Assembly (NCBI RefSeq): GCF_031143425.1
Contig: NW_027150052.1
Coordinates: 62,001-126,000 of the forward strand
Source: Pleurodeles waltl
Lineage: Eukaryota; Chordata; Amphibia; Caudata; Salamandridae
Length of the DNA: 64,000 nt
Direction: 5' to 3'
Positions within the stretch are counted from its first letter, which is position 1. Each line of letters starts with the position of its first letter. A program made the position numbers and the translations under genes. Positions 22,502 through 35,000 of this stretch are shown one piece after another. Below the pieces are notes generated by a model. It made no database searches. It saw only the letters and a list, made by a program, of their open reading frames with translations, and was not told the DNA's origin.

Positions 22502-24799
22502 GTGACTTGTGTGGCTCGGACCAGGTTCTGTTACCCAGAATCCTTTGCAAACCTCAAAATTTGGCTAAAAAAACACATGTTCCTCACATTTCTGTGGCAG
22601 AAAGTTCTTGAATCTGAGAGGAGCCACAAATTTCCTTCCACCCAGGGTGCCCCCACGTCTCCCGATAAAAATTATACCTCAATTGTGTGGGTAGGCCTGG
22701 CGCCCGCGACAGGAAACGCCCCAAAGCGCAAGGTGGACACAGCCAAATTTTTGAAGGAAAACAGAGATGTTTTTTGCAAAGTGTCTACTTGTAGATTATG
22801 GCCTGTAGCTCAGCCGCCACCTAGGGAAACCTACCAAACCTGTGCATTTCTGAAAACTAGAGACCTAGGGCAATCCAAGATGGGGTGACTTGTGTGGCTC
22901 GGACCAGGTTCTGTTACCCAGAATCCTTTGCAAACCTCAGAATTTGGCTAAAAAAACACATGTTCCTCACATTTCTGTGGCAGAAAGTTCTGGAATCTGA
23001 GAGGAGCCACAAATTTCCTTCCACCCAGTGTTCCCCCACATCTCCCGATAAAAATGATACCTCACTTGTGTGGGTAGGCCTACCGCCCGCGACAGGAAAT
23101 GCCCCAAAGCGCAACGTGGACACAGCCAAATTTGTGAAGGAAAACAGAGGTGTTTTTTGCAAAGTGCCTACCTGTAGATTTTGGCCTGTAGCTCAGCCGC
23201 CACCTAGGGAAACCTACCAAACCTGTGCATTTCTGAAAACTAGAGACCTAGGGGAATCCAAGATGGGGTGACTTGTGTGGCTCGGACCAGGTTCTGTTAC
23301 CCAGAATCCTTTGCAAACCTCAAAATTTGGCTAAAAAAACACATGTTCCTCACATTTCTGTGGCAGAAAGTTCTGGAATCTGAGAGGAGCCACAAATTTC
23401 CTTCCACCCAGCGTTCCCCCACGTCTCCCGATAAAAATGATACCTCACTTGTGTGGGTAGGCCTAGCGCCCACGACAGGAAACGCCCCAAAGCGCAACGT
23501 GGACACAGCCAAATTTTTTAAGGAAAACAGAGGTGTTTTTTGCAAAGTGCCTACTTGTAGATTTTGGCCTGTAGCTCAGCTGCCACCTAGGGAAACCTAC
23601 CAAACCTGTGCATTTCTGAAAACTAGAGACCTAGGGGAATCCAAGATGGGGTGACTTGTGTGGCTCGGACCAGGTTCTGTTACCCAGAATCCTTTGCAAA
23701 CCTCAAAATTTGGCTAAAAAAACACATGTTCCTCACATTTCTGTGGCAGAAAGTTCTTGAATCTGAGAGGAGCCACAAATTTCCTTCCACCCAGCGTGCC
23801 CCCACGTCTCCCGATAAAAATTATACCTCAATTGTGTGGGTAGGCCTGGCGCCCGCGACAGGAAACGCCCCAAAGCGCAAGGTGGACACAGCCAAATTTT
23901 TGAAGGAAAACAGAGATGTTTTTTGCAAAGTGTCTACCTGTAGATTATGGCCTGTAGCTCAGCCGCCTCCTAGGGAAACCTACCAAACCTGTGCATTTCT
24001 GAAAACTAGAGACCTAGGGCAATCCAAGATGGGGTGACTTGTGTGGCTCGGACCAGGTTCTGTTACCCAGAATCCTTTGCAAACCTCAGAATTTGGCTAA
24101 AAAAACACATGTTCCTCACATTTCTGTGGCAGAAAGTTCTGGAATCTGAGAGGAGCCACAAATTTCCTTCCACCCAGTGTTCCCCCACATCTCCCGATAA
24201 AAATGATACCTCACTTGTGTGGGTAGACCTACCGCCCGCGACAGGAAACGCCCCAAAGCGCAACGTGGACACAGCCAAATTTTTGAAGGAAAACAGAGGT
24301 GTTTTTTGCAAAGTGCCTACCTGTAGATTTTAGCCTGTAGCTCAGCCGCCACCTAGGGAAACCTACCAAACCTGTGCATTTCTGAAAACTAGAGACCTAG
24401 GGGAATCCAAGATGGGGTGACTTGTGTGGCTCGGACCAGGTTCTGTTACCCAGAATCCTTTGCAAACCTCAAAATTTGGCTAAAAAAACACATGTTCCTC
24501 ACATTTCTGTGGCAGAAAGTTCTGGAATCTGAGAGGAGCCACAAATTTCCTTCCACCCAGCGTTCCCCCACGTCTCCCGATAAAAATGATACCTCACTTG
24601 TGTGGGTAGGCCTAGCACCCGCGACAGGAAACGCCCCAAAGCGCAACGTGGACACAGCCAAATTTTTTAAGGAAAACAGAGGTGTTTTTTGCAAAGTGCC
24701 TACCTGTAGATTTTGGCCTGTAGCTCAGCCGCCACCTAGGGAAACCTACCAAACCTGTGCATTTCTGAAAACTAGAGACCTAGGGGAATCCAAGATGGG
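22502..24799. repeat. Block E: two 3-unit repeats R-Q-F, 1149 bp each
   Basis: Unit starts and classes: 22502 R, 22885 Q, 23268 F, then 23651 R, 24034 Q, 24417 F. The period is exactly 1149 bp (3 x 383). The copies are not identical: the first Q has AAATGCC and TTTGTGAAGG and the second has AAACGCC and TTTTTGAAGG; the first F has CCCACGACAGG and CAGCTGCCACC, while the second has TAGCACCCGCG. The duplication is therefore older than that at 8339-18290, or was followed by exchange with other copies. Confidence 0.86.
24034..24416. repeat. Monomer U63 (class Q) with in-frame TAG
   Basis: G to A at 24332 changes TTTTGGCC to TTTTAGCC and creates TAG at 24331-24333, cutting the open frame from 128 to 99 codons. 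The copy also has GGGTAGACCT in place of GGGTAGGCCT. It shows that the frame is not maintained. Comparable losses are TAA in the copies at 10253 and 15229 (CCATAATCC), and TGA in those at 6042 and 28246 (CTCTGAAT). Confidence 0.85.
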
Positions 24800-27096
24800 G
24801 TGACTTGTGTGGCTCGGACCAGGTTCTGTTACCCAGAATCCTTTGCAAACCTCAGAATTTGGCTAAAAAAACACATGTTCCTCGCATTTCCGTGGCAGAA
24901 AGTTCTGGAATCTGAGAGGAGCCACAAATTTCCTTCCACCCAGCGTTCCCCCACGTCTCCCGATAAAAATGATACCTCACTTGTGTGGGTAGGATTAGCG
25001 CCCGCGACAGAAAACGCCCCAAAGCGCAACGTGGGCACATCCAAATTTGTGAAGGAAAACAGAGGTGTTTTTTGCAAAGTGCCTACCTGTAGATTTTGGC
25101 CTGTAGCTCAGCCGCCACCTAGGGAAACCTACCAAACCTGTGCATTTCTGAAAACTAGAGACCTAGGGGAATCCAAGATGGGGTGACTTGTGTGGCTCGG
25201 ACCAGGTTCTGTTACCCAGAATCCTTTGCAAACCTCAAAATTTGGCTAAAAAAACACATGTTCCTCACATTTCTGTGGCAGAAAGTTCTGGAATCTGAGA
25301 GGAGCCACAAATTTCCTTCCACCCAGCGTTCCCCCACGTCTCCCGATAAAAATGATACCTCACTTGTGTGGGTAGGCCTAGCGCCCGCGACAGGAAACGC
25401 CCCAAAGCGCAACGTGGACACAGCCAAATTTTTTAAGGAAAACAGAGGTGTTTTTTGCAAAGTGCCTACCTGTAGATTTTGGCCTGTAGCTCAGCCGCCA
25501 CCTAGGGAAACCTACCAAACCTGTGCATTTCTGAAAACTAGAGACCTAGGGGAATCCAAGATGGGGTGACTTGTGTGGCTCGGACCAGGTTCTGTTACCC
25601 AGAATCCTTTGCAAACCTCAGAATTTGGCTAAAAAAACACATGTTCCTCACATTTCCGTGGCAGAAAGTTCTGGAATCTGAGAGGAGCCACAAATTTCCT
25701 TCCACCCAGCGTTCCCCCACGTCTCCCGATAAAAATGATACCTCACTTGTGTGGTTAGGCCTAGCGCCCGCGACAGGAAACGCCCCAAAGCGCAACGTGG
25801 ACACAGCCAAATTTTTGAAGGAAAACAGAGGTGTTTTTTGCAAAGTGCCTACCTGTAGATTTTGGCCTGTAGCTCATCCGCCACCTAGGGAAACCTACCA
25901 AACCTGTGCATTTCTGAAAACTAGAGACCTAGGGGAATCCAAGATGGGGTGACTTGTGTGGCTCGGACCAGGTTCTGTTACCCAGAATCCTTTGCAAACC
26001 TCAAAATTTGGCTAAAAAAACACATGTTCCTCCCATTTCTGTGGCAGAAAGTTCTGGAATCTGAGAGGAGCCACAAATTTCCTTCCACCCAGCGTTCCCC
26101 CACGTCTCCCGATAAAAATGATACCTCACTTGTGTGGGTAGGCCTACCGCCCGCGACAGGAAATGCCCCAAAGCGCAACGTGGACACAGCCAAATTTTTG
26201 AAGGAAAACAGAGGTGTTTTTTGCAAAGTGCCTACCTGTAGATTTTGGCCTGTAGCTCAGCCGCCACCTAGGGAAACCTACCAAACCTGTGCATTTCTGA
26301 AAACTAGAGACCTAGGGGAATCCAAGATGGGGTGACTTGTGTGGCTCGGACCAGGTTCTGTTACCCAGAATCCTTTGCAAACCTCAAAATTTGGCTAAAA
26401 AAACACATGTTCCTCACATTTCTGTGGCAGAAAGTTCTGGAATCTGAGAGGAGCCACAAATTTCCTTCCACCCAGCATTCCCCCACGTCTCCCGATAAAA
26501 ATGATACCTCACTTGTGTGGGTAGGCCTAGCGCCCGCGACAGGAAACGCCCCAAAGCGCAACGTGGACACAGCCAAATTTTTGAAGGAAAACAGAGGTGT
26601 TTTTTGCAAAGTGCCTACCTGTAGATTTTGGCCTGTAGCTCAGCCGCCACCTAGGGAAACCTACCAAACCTGTGCATTTCTGAAAACTAGAGACCTAGGG
26701 GAATCCAAGATGGGGTGACTTGTGTGGCTCGGACCAGGTTCTGTTACCCAGAATCAATTGCAAACCTCAAAATTTGGCTAAAAAAACACATGTTCCTCAC
26801 ATTTCTGTGGCAGAAAGTTCAGGAATCTGAGAGGAGCCACAAATTTCCTTCCACCCACATTCCCCCACGTCTCCCGATAAAAATGATACCTCACTTGTGT
26901 GGGTAGGCCTAGCGCCCGCGACAGGAAACGCCCCAAAGCGCAACGTGGACACAGCCAAATTTTTGAAGGAAAACAGAGGTGTTTTTTGCAAAGTGCCTAC
27001 CTGTAGATTTTGGCCTGTAGCTCAGCCGCCACCTAGGGAAACCTACCAAACCTGTGCATTTCTGAAAACTAGAGACCTAGGGGAATCCAAGATGGG
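24800..27096. repeat. Block F: 6-unit series G-F-L2-TP-H-D2
   Basis: Unit starts and classes: 24800 G with GGATTAG and CTCGCATTTC; 25183 F; 25566 L2; 25949 TP-like, lacking the C at position 167; 26332 H; 26715 D2. The first four units match 3744-5275 in order, including the GGATTAG form of G, and the last four are the recurring L2-TP-H-D2 cassette. The TP-like unit keeps the C at 85, the C at 199 and AAATGCC but reads GATAAAAAT, which suggests a short patch of gene conversion from a class C copy or a back change. Confidence 0.83.
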
Positions 27097-30000
27097 GTGA
27101 CTTGTGTGGCTCGGACCAGGTTCTGTTACCCAGAATCCTTTGCAAACCTCAAAATTTGGCTAAAAAAACACATGTTCCTCACATTTCTGTGGCAGAAAGT
27201 TCTGGAATCTGAGAGGAGCCACAAATTTCCTTCCACCCAGCGTTCCCCCACGTCTCCCGATAAAAATGATACCTCACTTGTGTGGGTAGGCCTAGCGCCC
27301 GCGACAGGAAACGCCCCAAAGCGCAACGTGGACACAGCCAAATTTTTGAAGGAAAACAGAGGTGTTTTTTGCAAAGTGTCTACCTGTAGATTTTGGCCTG
27401 TAGCTCAGCCGCCACCTGGGGAAACCTACCAAACCTGTGCATTTCTGAAAACTAGAGACCTAGGGGAATCCAAGATGGGGTGACTTGTGTGGCTCGGACC
27501 AGGTTCTGTTACCCAGAATCCTTTGCAAACCTCAAAATTTGGCTAAAAAAACACATGTTCCTCACATTTCTGTGGCAGAAAGTTCTGGAATCTGAGTGGA
27601 GCCACAAATTTGCTTCCACCCAGCGTTCCCCCACGTCTCCCGATAAAAATGATACCTCACTTGTGTGGGTAGGCCTAGCGCCCGCGACAGAAAACGCCCC
27701 AAAGCGCAACGTGGGCACATCCAAATTTGTGAAGGAAAACAGAGGTGTTTTTTGCAAAGTGCCTACCTGTAGATTTTGGCCTGTAGCTCAGCCGCCACCT
27801 AGGGAAACCTACCAAACCTGTGCATTTCTGAAAACTAGAGACCTAGGGGAATCCAAGATGGGGTGACTTGTGTGACTCGGACCAGGTTCTGTTACCCAGA
27901 ATCCTTTGCAAACCTCAAAATTTGGCTAAAAAAACACATGTTCCTCACATTTCTGTGGCAGAAAGTTCTGGAATCTGAGAGGAGCCACAAATTTCCTTCC
28001 ACCCAGCGTTCCCCCACGTCTCCCGATAAAAATGATACCTCACTTGTGTGGGTAGGCCTAGCGCCCGCGACAGGAAACGCCCCAAAGCGCAACGTGGACA
28101 CAGCCAAATTTTTGAAGGAAAACAGAGGTGTTTTTTGCAAAGTGCCTACCTGTAGATTTTGGCCTGTAGCTCAGCCGCCACCTAGGGAAACCTACCAAAC
28201 CTGTGCATTTCTGAAAACTAGAGACCTAGGGGAATCTAAGATGGGGTGACTTGTGTGGCTCGGACCAGGTTCTGTTACCCAGAATCCTTTGCAAACCTCT
28301 GAATTTGGCTAAAAAAACACATGTTCCTCACATTTCCGTGGCAGAAAGTTCTAGAATCTGAGAGGAGCCACAAATTTCCTTCCACCCAGCGTTCCCCCAC
28401 GTCTCCCGATAAAAATGATACCTCACTTGTGTGGGTAGGCCTACCGCCCGCGACAGGAAACGCCCCAAAGCGCAACGTGGACACAGCCAAATTTTTGAAG
28501 GAAAACAGAGGTGTTTTTTGCAAAGTGCCTACCTGTAGATTTTGGCCTGTAGCTCAGCCGCCACCTAGGGAAACCTACCAAACCTGTGCATTTCTGAAAA
28601 CTAGAGACCTAGGGGAATCCAAGATGGGGTGACTTGTGTGGCTCGGACCAGGTTCTGTTACCCAGAATCCTTTGCAAACCTCAAAATTTGGCTAAAAAAA
28701 CACATGTTCCTCACATTTCTGTGGCAGAAAGTTCTGGAATCTGAGAGGAGCCACAAATTTCCTTCCACCCAGCGTTCCCCCACGTCTCCCGATAAAAATG
28801 ATACCTCACTTGTGTGGGTAGGCCTAGCGCCCGCGACAGGAAACGCCCCAAAGCGCAACGTGGACACAGCCAAATTTTTGAAGGAAAACAGAGGTGTTTT
28901 TTGCAAAGTGTCTACCTGTAGATTTTGGCCTGTAGCTCAGCCGCCACCTGGGGAAACCTACCAAACCTGTGCATTTCTGAAAACTAGAGACCTAGGGGAA
29001 TCCAAGATGGGGTGACTTGTGTGGCTCGGACCAGGTTCTGTTACCCAGAATCCTTTGCAAACCTCAAAATTTGGCTAAAAAAACACATGTTCCTCACATT
29101 TCTGTGGCAGAAAGTTCTGGAATCTGAGTGGAGCCACAAATTTGCTTCCACCCAGCGTTCCCCCACATCTCCCGATAAAAATGATACCTCACTTGTGTGG
29201 GTAGGCCTAGCGCCCGCGACAGAAAACGCCCCAAAGCGCAACGTGGGCACATCCAAATTTGTGAAGGAAAACAGAGGTGTTTTTTGCAAAGTGCCTACCT
29301 GTAGATTTTGGCCTGTAGCTCAGCCGCCACCTAGGGAAACCTACCAAACCTGTGCATTTCTGAAAACTAGAGACCTAGGGGAATCTAAGATGGGGTGACT
29401 TGTGTGGCTCGGACCAGGTTCTGTTACCCAGAATCCTTTGCAAACCTCAGAATTTGGCTAAAAAAACACATGTTCCTCACATTTCCGTGGCAGAAAGTTC
29501 TAGAATCTGAGAGGAGCCACAAATTTCCTTCCACCCAGCGTTCCCCCACGTCTCCCGATAAAAATGATACCTCACTTGTGTGGTTAGGCCTAGCGCCCGC
29601 GACAGGAAACACCCCAAAGCACAACGTGGACACAGCCAAATTTTTGAAGGAAAACAGAGGTGTTTTTTGCAAAGTGCCTACCTGTAGATTTTGGCCTGTA
29701 GCTCATCCGCCACCTAGGGAAACCTACCAAACCTGTGCATTTCTGAAAACTAGAGACCTAGGGGAATCCAAGATGGGGTGACTTGTGTGGCTCGGACCAG
29801 GTTCTGTTACCCAGAATCCTTTGCAAACCTCAAAATTTGGCTAAAAAAACACATGTTCCTCACATTTCTGTGGCAGAAAGTTCTGGAATCTGAGAGGAGC
29901 CACAAATTTCCTTCCACCCAGCGTTCCCCCACATCTCCCGATAAAAATGATACCTCACTTGTGTGGGTAGGCCTAGCGCCCGCGACAGAAAACGCCCCAA

Positions 30001-32074
30001 AGCGCAACGTGGGCACATCCAAATTTGTGAAGGAAAACAGAGGTGTTTTTTGCAAAGTGCCTACCTCTAGATTTTGGCCTGTAGCTCAGCCGCCACCTAG
30101 GGAAACCTACCAAACCTGTGCATTTCTGAAAACTAGAGACCTAGGGGAATCCAAGATGGGGTGACTTGTGTGGCTCGGACCAGGTTCTGTTACCCAGAAT
30201 CCTTTGCAAACCTCAAAATTTGGCTAAAAAAACACATGTTCCTCACATTTCTGTGGCAGAAAGTTCTGGAATCTGAGAGGAGCCACAAATTTCCTTCCAC
30301 CCAGCATTCCCCCACGTCTCCCGATAAAAATGATACCTCACTTGTGTGGGTAGGCCTAGCGCCCGTGACAGGAAACGCCCCAAAGCGCAACGTGGACACA
30401 GCCAAATTTTTGAAGGAAAACAGAGGTGTTTTTTGCAAAGTGCCTACCTGTAGATTTTGGCCTGTAGCTCAGCCGCCACCTAGGGAAACCTACCAAACCT
30501 GTGCATTTCTGAAAACTAGAGACCTAGGGGAATCCAAGATGGGGTGACTTGTGTGGCTCGGACCAGGTTCTGTTACCCAGAATCCTTTGCAAACCTCAGA
30601 ATTTGGCTAAAAAAACACATGTTCCTCACATTTCCGTGGCAGAGAGTTCTGGAATCTGAGAGGAGCCACAAATTTCCTTCCACCCAGCGTTCCCCCACGT
30701 CTCCCGATAAAAATGATACCTCACTTGTGTGGTTAGGCCTAGCGCCCGCGACAGGAAACGCCCCAAAGCGCAACGTGGACACAGCCAAATTTTTGAAGGA
30801 AAACAGAGGTGTTTTTTGCAAAGTGCCTACCTGTAGATTTTGGCCTGTAGCTCATCCGCCACCTAGGGAAACCTACCAAACCTGTGCATTTCTGAAAACT
30901 AGAGACCTAGGGGAATCCAAGATGGGGTGACTTGTGTGGCTCGGACCAGGTTCTGTTACCCAGAATCCTTTGCAAACCTCAAAATTTGGCTAAAAAAACA
31001 CATGTTCCTCCCATTTCTGTGGCAGAAAGTTCTGGAATCTGAGAGGAGCCACAAATTTCCTTCCACCCAGCGTTCCCCCACGTCTCCCGATACAAATGAT
31101 ACCTCACTTGTGTGGGTAGGCCTACCGCCCGCGACAGGAAACGCCCCAAAGCGCAACGTGGACACAGCCAAATTTTTGAAGGAAAACAGAGTTGTTTTTT
31201 GCAAAGTGCCTACCTGTAGATTTTGGCCTGTAGCTCAGCCGCCACCTAGGGAAACCTACCAAACCTGTGCATTTCTGAAAACTAGAGACCTAGGGGAATC
31301 CAAGATGGGGTGACTTGTGTGGCTCGGACCAGGTTCTGTTACCCAGAATCCTTTGCAAACCTCAAAATTTGGCTAAAAAAACACATGTTCCTCACATTTC
31401 TGTGGCAGAAAGTTCTGGAATCTGAGAGGAGCCACAAATTTCCTTCCACCCAGCATTCCCCCACGTCTCCCGATAAAAATGATACCTCACTTGTGTGGGT
31501 AGGCCTAGCGCCCGCGACAGGAAACGCCCCAAAGCGCAACGTGGACACAGCCAAATTTTTGAAGGAAAACAGAGGTGTTTTTTGCAAAGTGCCTACCTGT
31601 AGATTTTGGCCTGTAGCTCAGCCGCCACCTAGGGAAACCTACCAAACCTGTGCATTTCTGAAAACTAGAGACCTAGGGGAATCCAAGATGGGGTGACTTG
31701 TGTGGCTCGGACCAGGTTCTGTTACCCAGAATCAATTGCAAACCTCAAAATTTGGCTAAAAAAACACATGTTCCTCACATTTCTGTGGCAGAAAGTTCAG
31801 GAATCTGAGAGGAGCCACAAATTTCCTTCCACCCACATTCCCCCACGTCTCCCGATAAAAATGATACCTCACTTGTGTGGGTAGGCCTAGCGCCCGCGAC
31901 AGGAAACGCCCCAAAGCGCAACGTGGACACAGCCAAATTTTTGAAGGAAAACAGAGGTGTTTTTTGCAAAGTGCCTACCTGTAGATTTTGGCCTGTAGCT
32001 CAGCCGCCACCTAGGGAAACCTACCAAACCTGTGCATTTCTGAAAACTAGAGACCTAGGGGAATCCAAGATGGG
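27097..32074. repeat. Block G: 13-unit series with two S-GW pairs
   Basis: Unit starts and classes: 27097 S; 27480 GW; 27863 VTR; 28246 X; 28629 S; 29012 GW with ACATCTCC; 29395 L3; 29778 G with CTACCTCTAG; 30161 H with CCCGTGACAGG; 30544 L2 with GCAGAGAGTTC; 30927 TP with CAGAGTTGTT; 31310 H; 31693 D2. This is the fullest version of a series seen with deletions at 5276-8338 and 18291-20970. It preserves as separate monomers the two parents (28246 and 28629) of the hybrid at 6042. The block ends with the L2-TP-H-D2 cassette. Confidence 0.84.
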
Positions 32075-35000
32075 GTGACTTGTGTGGCTCGGACCAGGTT
32101 CTGTTACCCAGAATCCTTTGCAAACCTCAAAATTTGGCTAAAAAAACACATGTTCCTCACATTTCTGTGGCAGAAAGTTCTGGAATCTGAGAGGAGCCAC
32201 AAATTTCCTTCCACCCAGCGTTCCCCCACGTCTCCCGATAAAAATGATACCTCACTTGTGTGGGTAGGCCTAGCGCCCGCGACAGGAAACGCCCCAAAGC
32301 GCAACGTGGACACAGCCAAATTTTTGAAGGAAAACAGAGGTGTTTTTTGCAAAGTGCCTACCTGTAGATTTTGGCCTGTAGCTCAGCCGCCACCTAGGGA
32401 AACCTACCAAACCTGTGCATTTCTGAAAACTAGAGACCTAGGGGAATCCAAGATGGGGTGACTTGTGTGGCTCGGACCAGGTTCTGTTACCCAGAATCCT
32501 TTGCAAACCTCAGAATTTGGCTAAAAGAACACATGTTCCTCACATTTCCGTGGCAGAAAGTTCTGGAATCTGAGAGGAGCCACAAATTTCCTTCCACCCA
32601 GCGTTCTCCCACGTCTCCCGATAAAAATGATACCTCACTTGTGTGGTTAGGCCTAGCGCCCGCGACAGGAAACGCCCCAAAGCGCAACGTGGACACAGCC
32701 ACATTTTTGAAGGAAAACAGAGGTGTATTTTGCAAAGTGCCTACCTGTAGATTTTGGCCTGTAGCTCATCCGCCACCTAGGGAAACCTACCAAACCTGTG
32801 CATTTCTGAAAACTAGAGACCTAGGGGAATCCATGATGGGGTGACTTGTGTGGCTCGGACCAGGTTCTGTTACCCAGAATCCTTTGCAAACCTCAAAATT
32901 TGGCTAAAAAAACACATGTTCCTCACATTTCTGTGGCAGAAAGTTCTGGAATCTGAGAGGAGCCACAAATTTCCTTCCACCCAGCGTTCCCCCACGTCTC
33001 CCGATACAAATGATACCTCACTTGTGTTGGTAGGCCTACCGCCCGCGACAGGAAACGCCCCAAAGCGCAACGTGGACACAGCCAAATTTTTGAAGGAAAA
33101 CAGAGGTGTTTTTTGCAAAGTGCCTACCTGTAGATTTTGGCCTGTAGCTCAGCCGCCACCTAGGGAAACCTACCAAACCTGTGCATTTCTGAAAACTAGA
33201 GACCTAGGGGAATCCAAGATGGGGTGACTTGTGTGGCTCGGACCAGGTTCTGTTACCCAGAATCCTTTGCAAACCTCAAAATTTGGCTAAAAAAACACAT
33301 GTTCCTCACATTTCTGTGGCAGAAAGTTCTGGAATCTGAGAGGAGCCACAAATTTCCTTCCACCCAGCATTCCCCCACGTCTCCCGATAAAAATGATACC
33401 TCACTTGTGTGGGTAGGCCTAGCGCCCGCGACAGGAAACGCCCCAAAGCGCAACGTGGACACAGCCAAATTTTTGAAGGAAAACAGAGGTGTTTTTTGCA
33501 AAGTGCCTACCTGTAGATTTTGGCCTGTAGCTCAGCCGCCACCTAGGGAAACCTACCAAACCTGTGCATTTCTGAAAACTAGAGACCTAGGGCAATCCAA
33601 GATGGGGTGACTTGTGTGGCTCGGACCAGGTTCTGTTACCCAGAATCCATTGCAAACCTCAAAATTTGGCTAAAAAAACACATGTTCCTCACATTTCTGT
33701 GGCAGAAAGTTTAGGAATCTGAGAGTAGCCACAATTTTCCTTCCACCCACGTTCCCCCACGTCTCCCGATAAAAATGATACCTCACTTGTGTGGGTAGGC
33801 CTAGCGCCCGCGACAGGAAACGCCCCAAAGCGCAACGTGGACACAGCCAAATTTTTTAAGGAAAACAGAGGTGTTTTTTGCAAAGTGCCTACCTGTAGAT
33901 TTTGGCCTGTAGCTCAGCCGCCACCTAGGGAAACCTACCAAACCTGTGTATTTCTGAAAACTAGAGACCTAGGGGAATCCAAGATGGGGTGACTTGTGTG
34001 GCTCGGACCAGGTTCTGTTACCCAGAATCCTTTGCAAACCTCAAAATTTGGCTAAAAAAACACATGTTCCTCACATTTCTGTGGCAGAAAGTTCTTGAAT
34101 CTGAGAGGAGCCACAAATTTCCTTCCACCCAGCGTGCCCCCACGTCTCCCGATAAAAATTATACCTCAATTGTGTGGGTAGGCCTGGCGCCCGCGACAGG
34201 AAACGCCCCAAAGCGCAAGGTGGACACAGCCAAATTTTTGAAGGAAAACAGAGATGTTTTTTGCAAAGTGTCTACCTGTAGATTATGGCCTGTAGCTCAG
34301 CCGCCACCTAGGGAAACCTACCAAACCTGTGCATTTCTGAAAACTAGAGACCTAGGGCAATCCAAGATGGGGTGACTTGTGTGGCTCGGACCAGGTTCTG
34401 TTACCCAGAATCCTTTGCAAACCTCAGAATTTGGCTAAAAAAACACATGTTCCTCACATTTCTGTGGCAGAAAGTTCTGGAATCTGAGAGGAGCCACAAA
34501 TTTCCTTCCACCCAGTGTTCCCCCACATCTCCCGATAAAAATGATACCTCACTTGTGTGGGTAGGCCTACCGCCCGCGACAGGAAATGCCCCAAAGCGCA
34601 ACGTGGACACAGCCAAATTTGTGAAGGAAAACAGAGGTGTTTTTTGCAAAGTGCCTACCTGTAGATTTTGGCCTGTAGCTCAGCCGCCACCTAGGGAAAC
34701 CTACCAAACCTGTGCATTTCTGAAAACTAGAGACCTAGGGGAATCCAAGATGGGGTGACTTGTGTGGCTCGGACCAGGTTCTGTTACCCAGAATCCTTTG
34801 CAAAACTCAAAATTTGGCTAAAAAAACACATGTTCCTCACATTTCTGTGGCAGAAAGTTCTGGAATCTGAGAGGAGCCACAAATTTCCTTCCACCCAGCG
34901 TTCCCCCACGTCTCCCGATAAAAATGATACCTCACTTGTGTGGGTAGGCCTAGCGCCCGCGACAGGAAACGCCCCAAAGCGCAACGTGGACACAGCCAAA

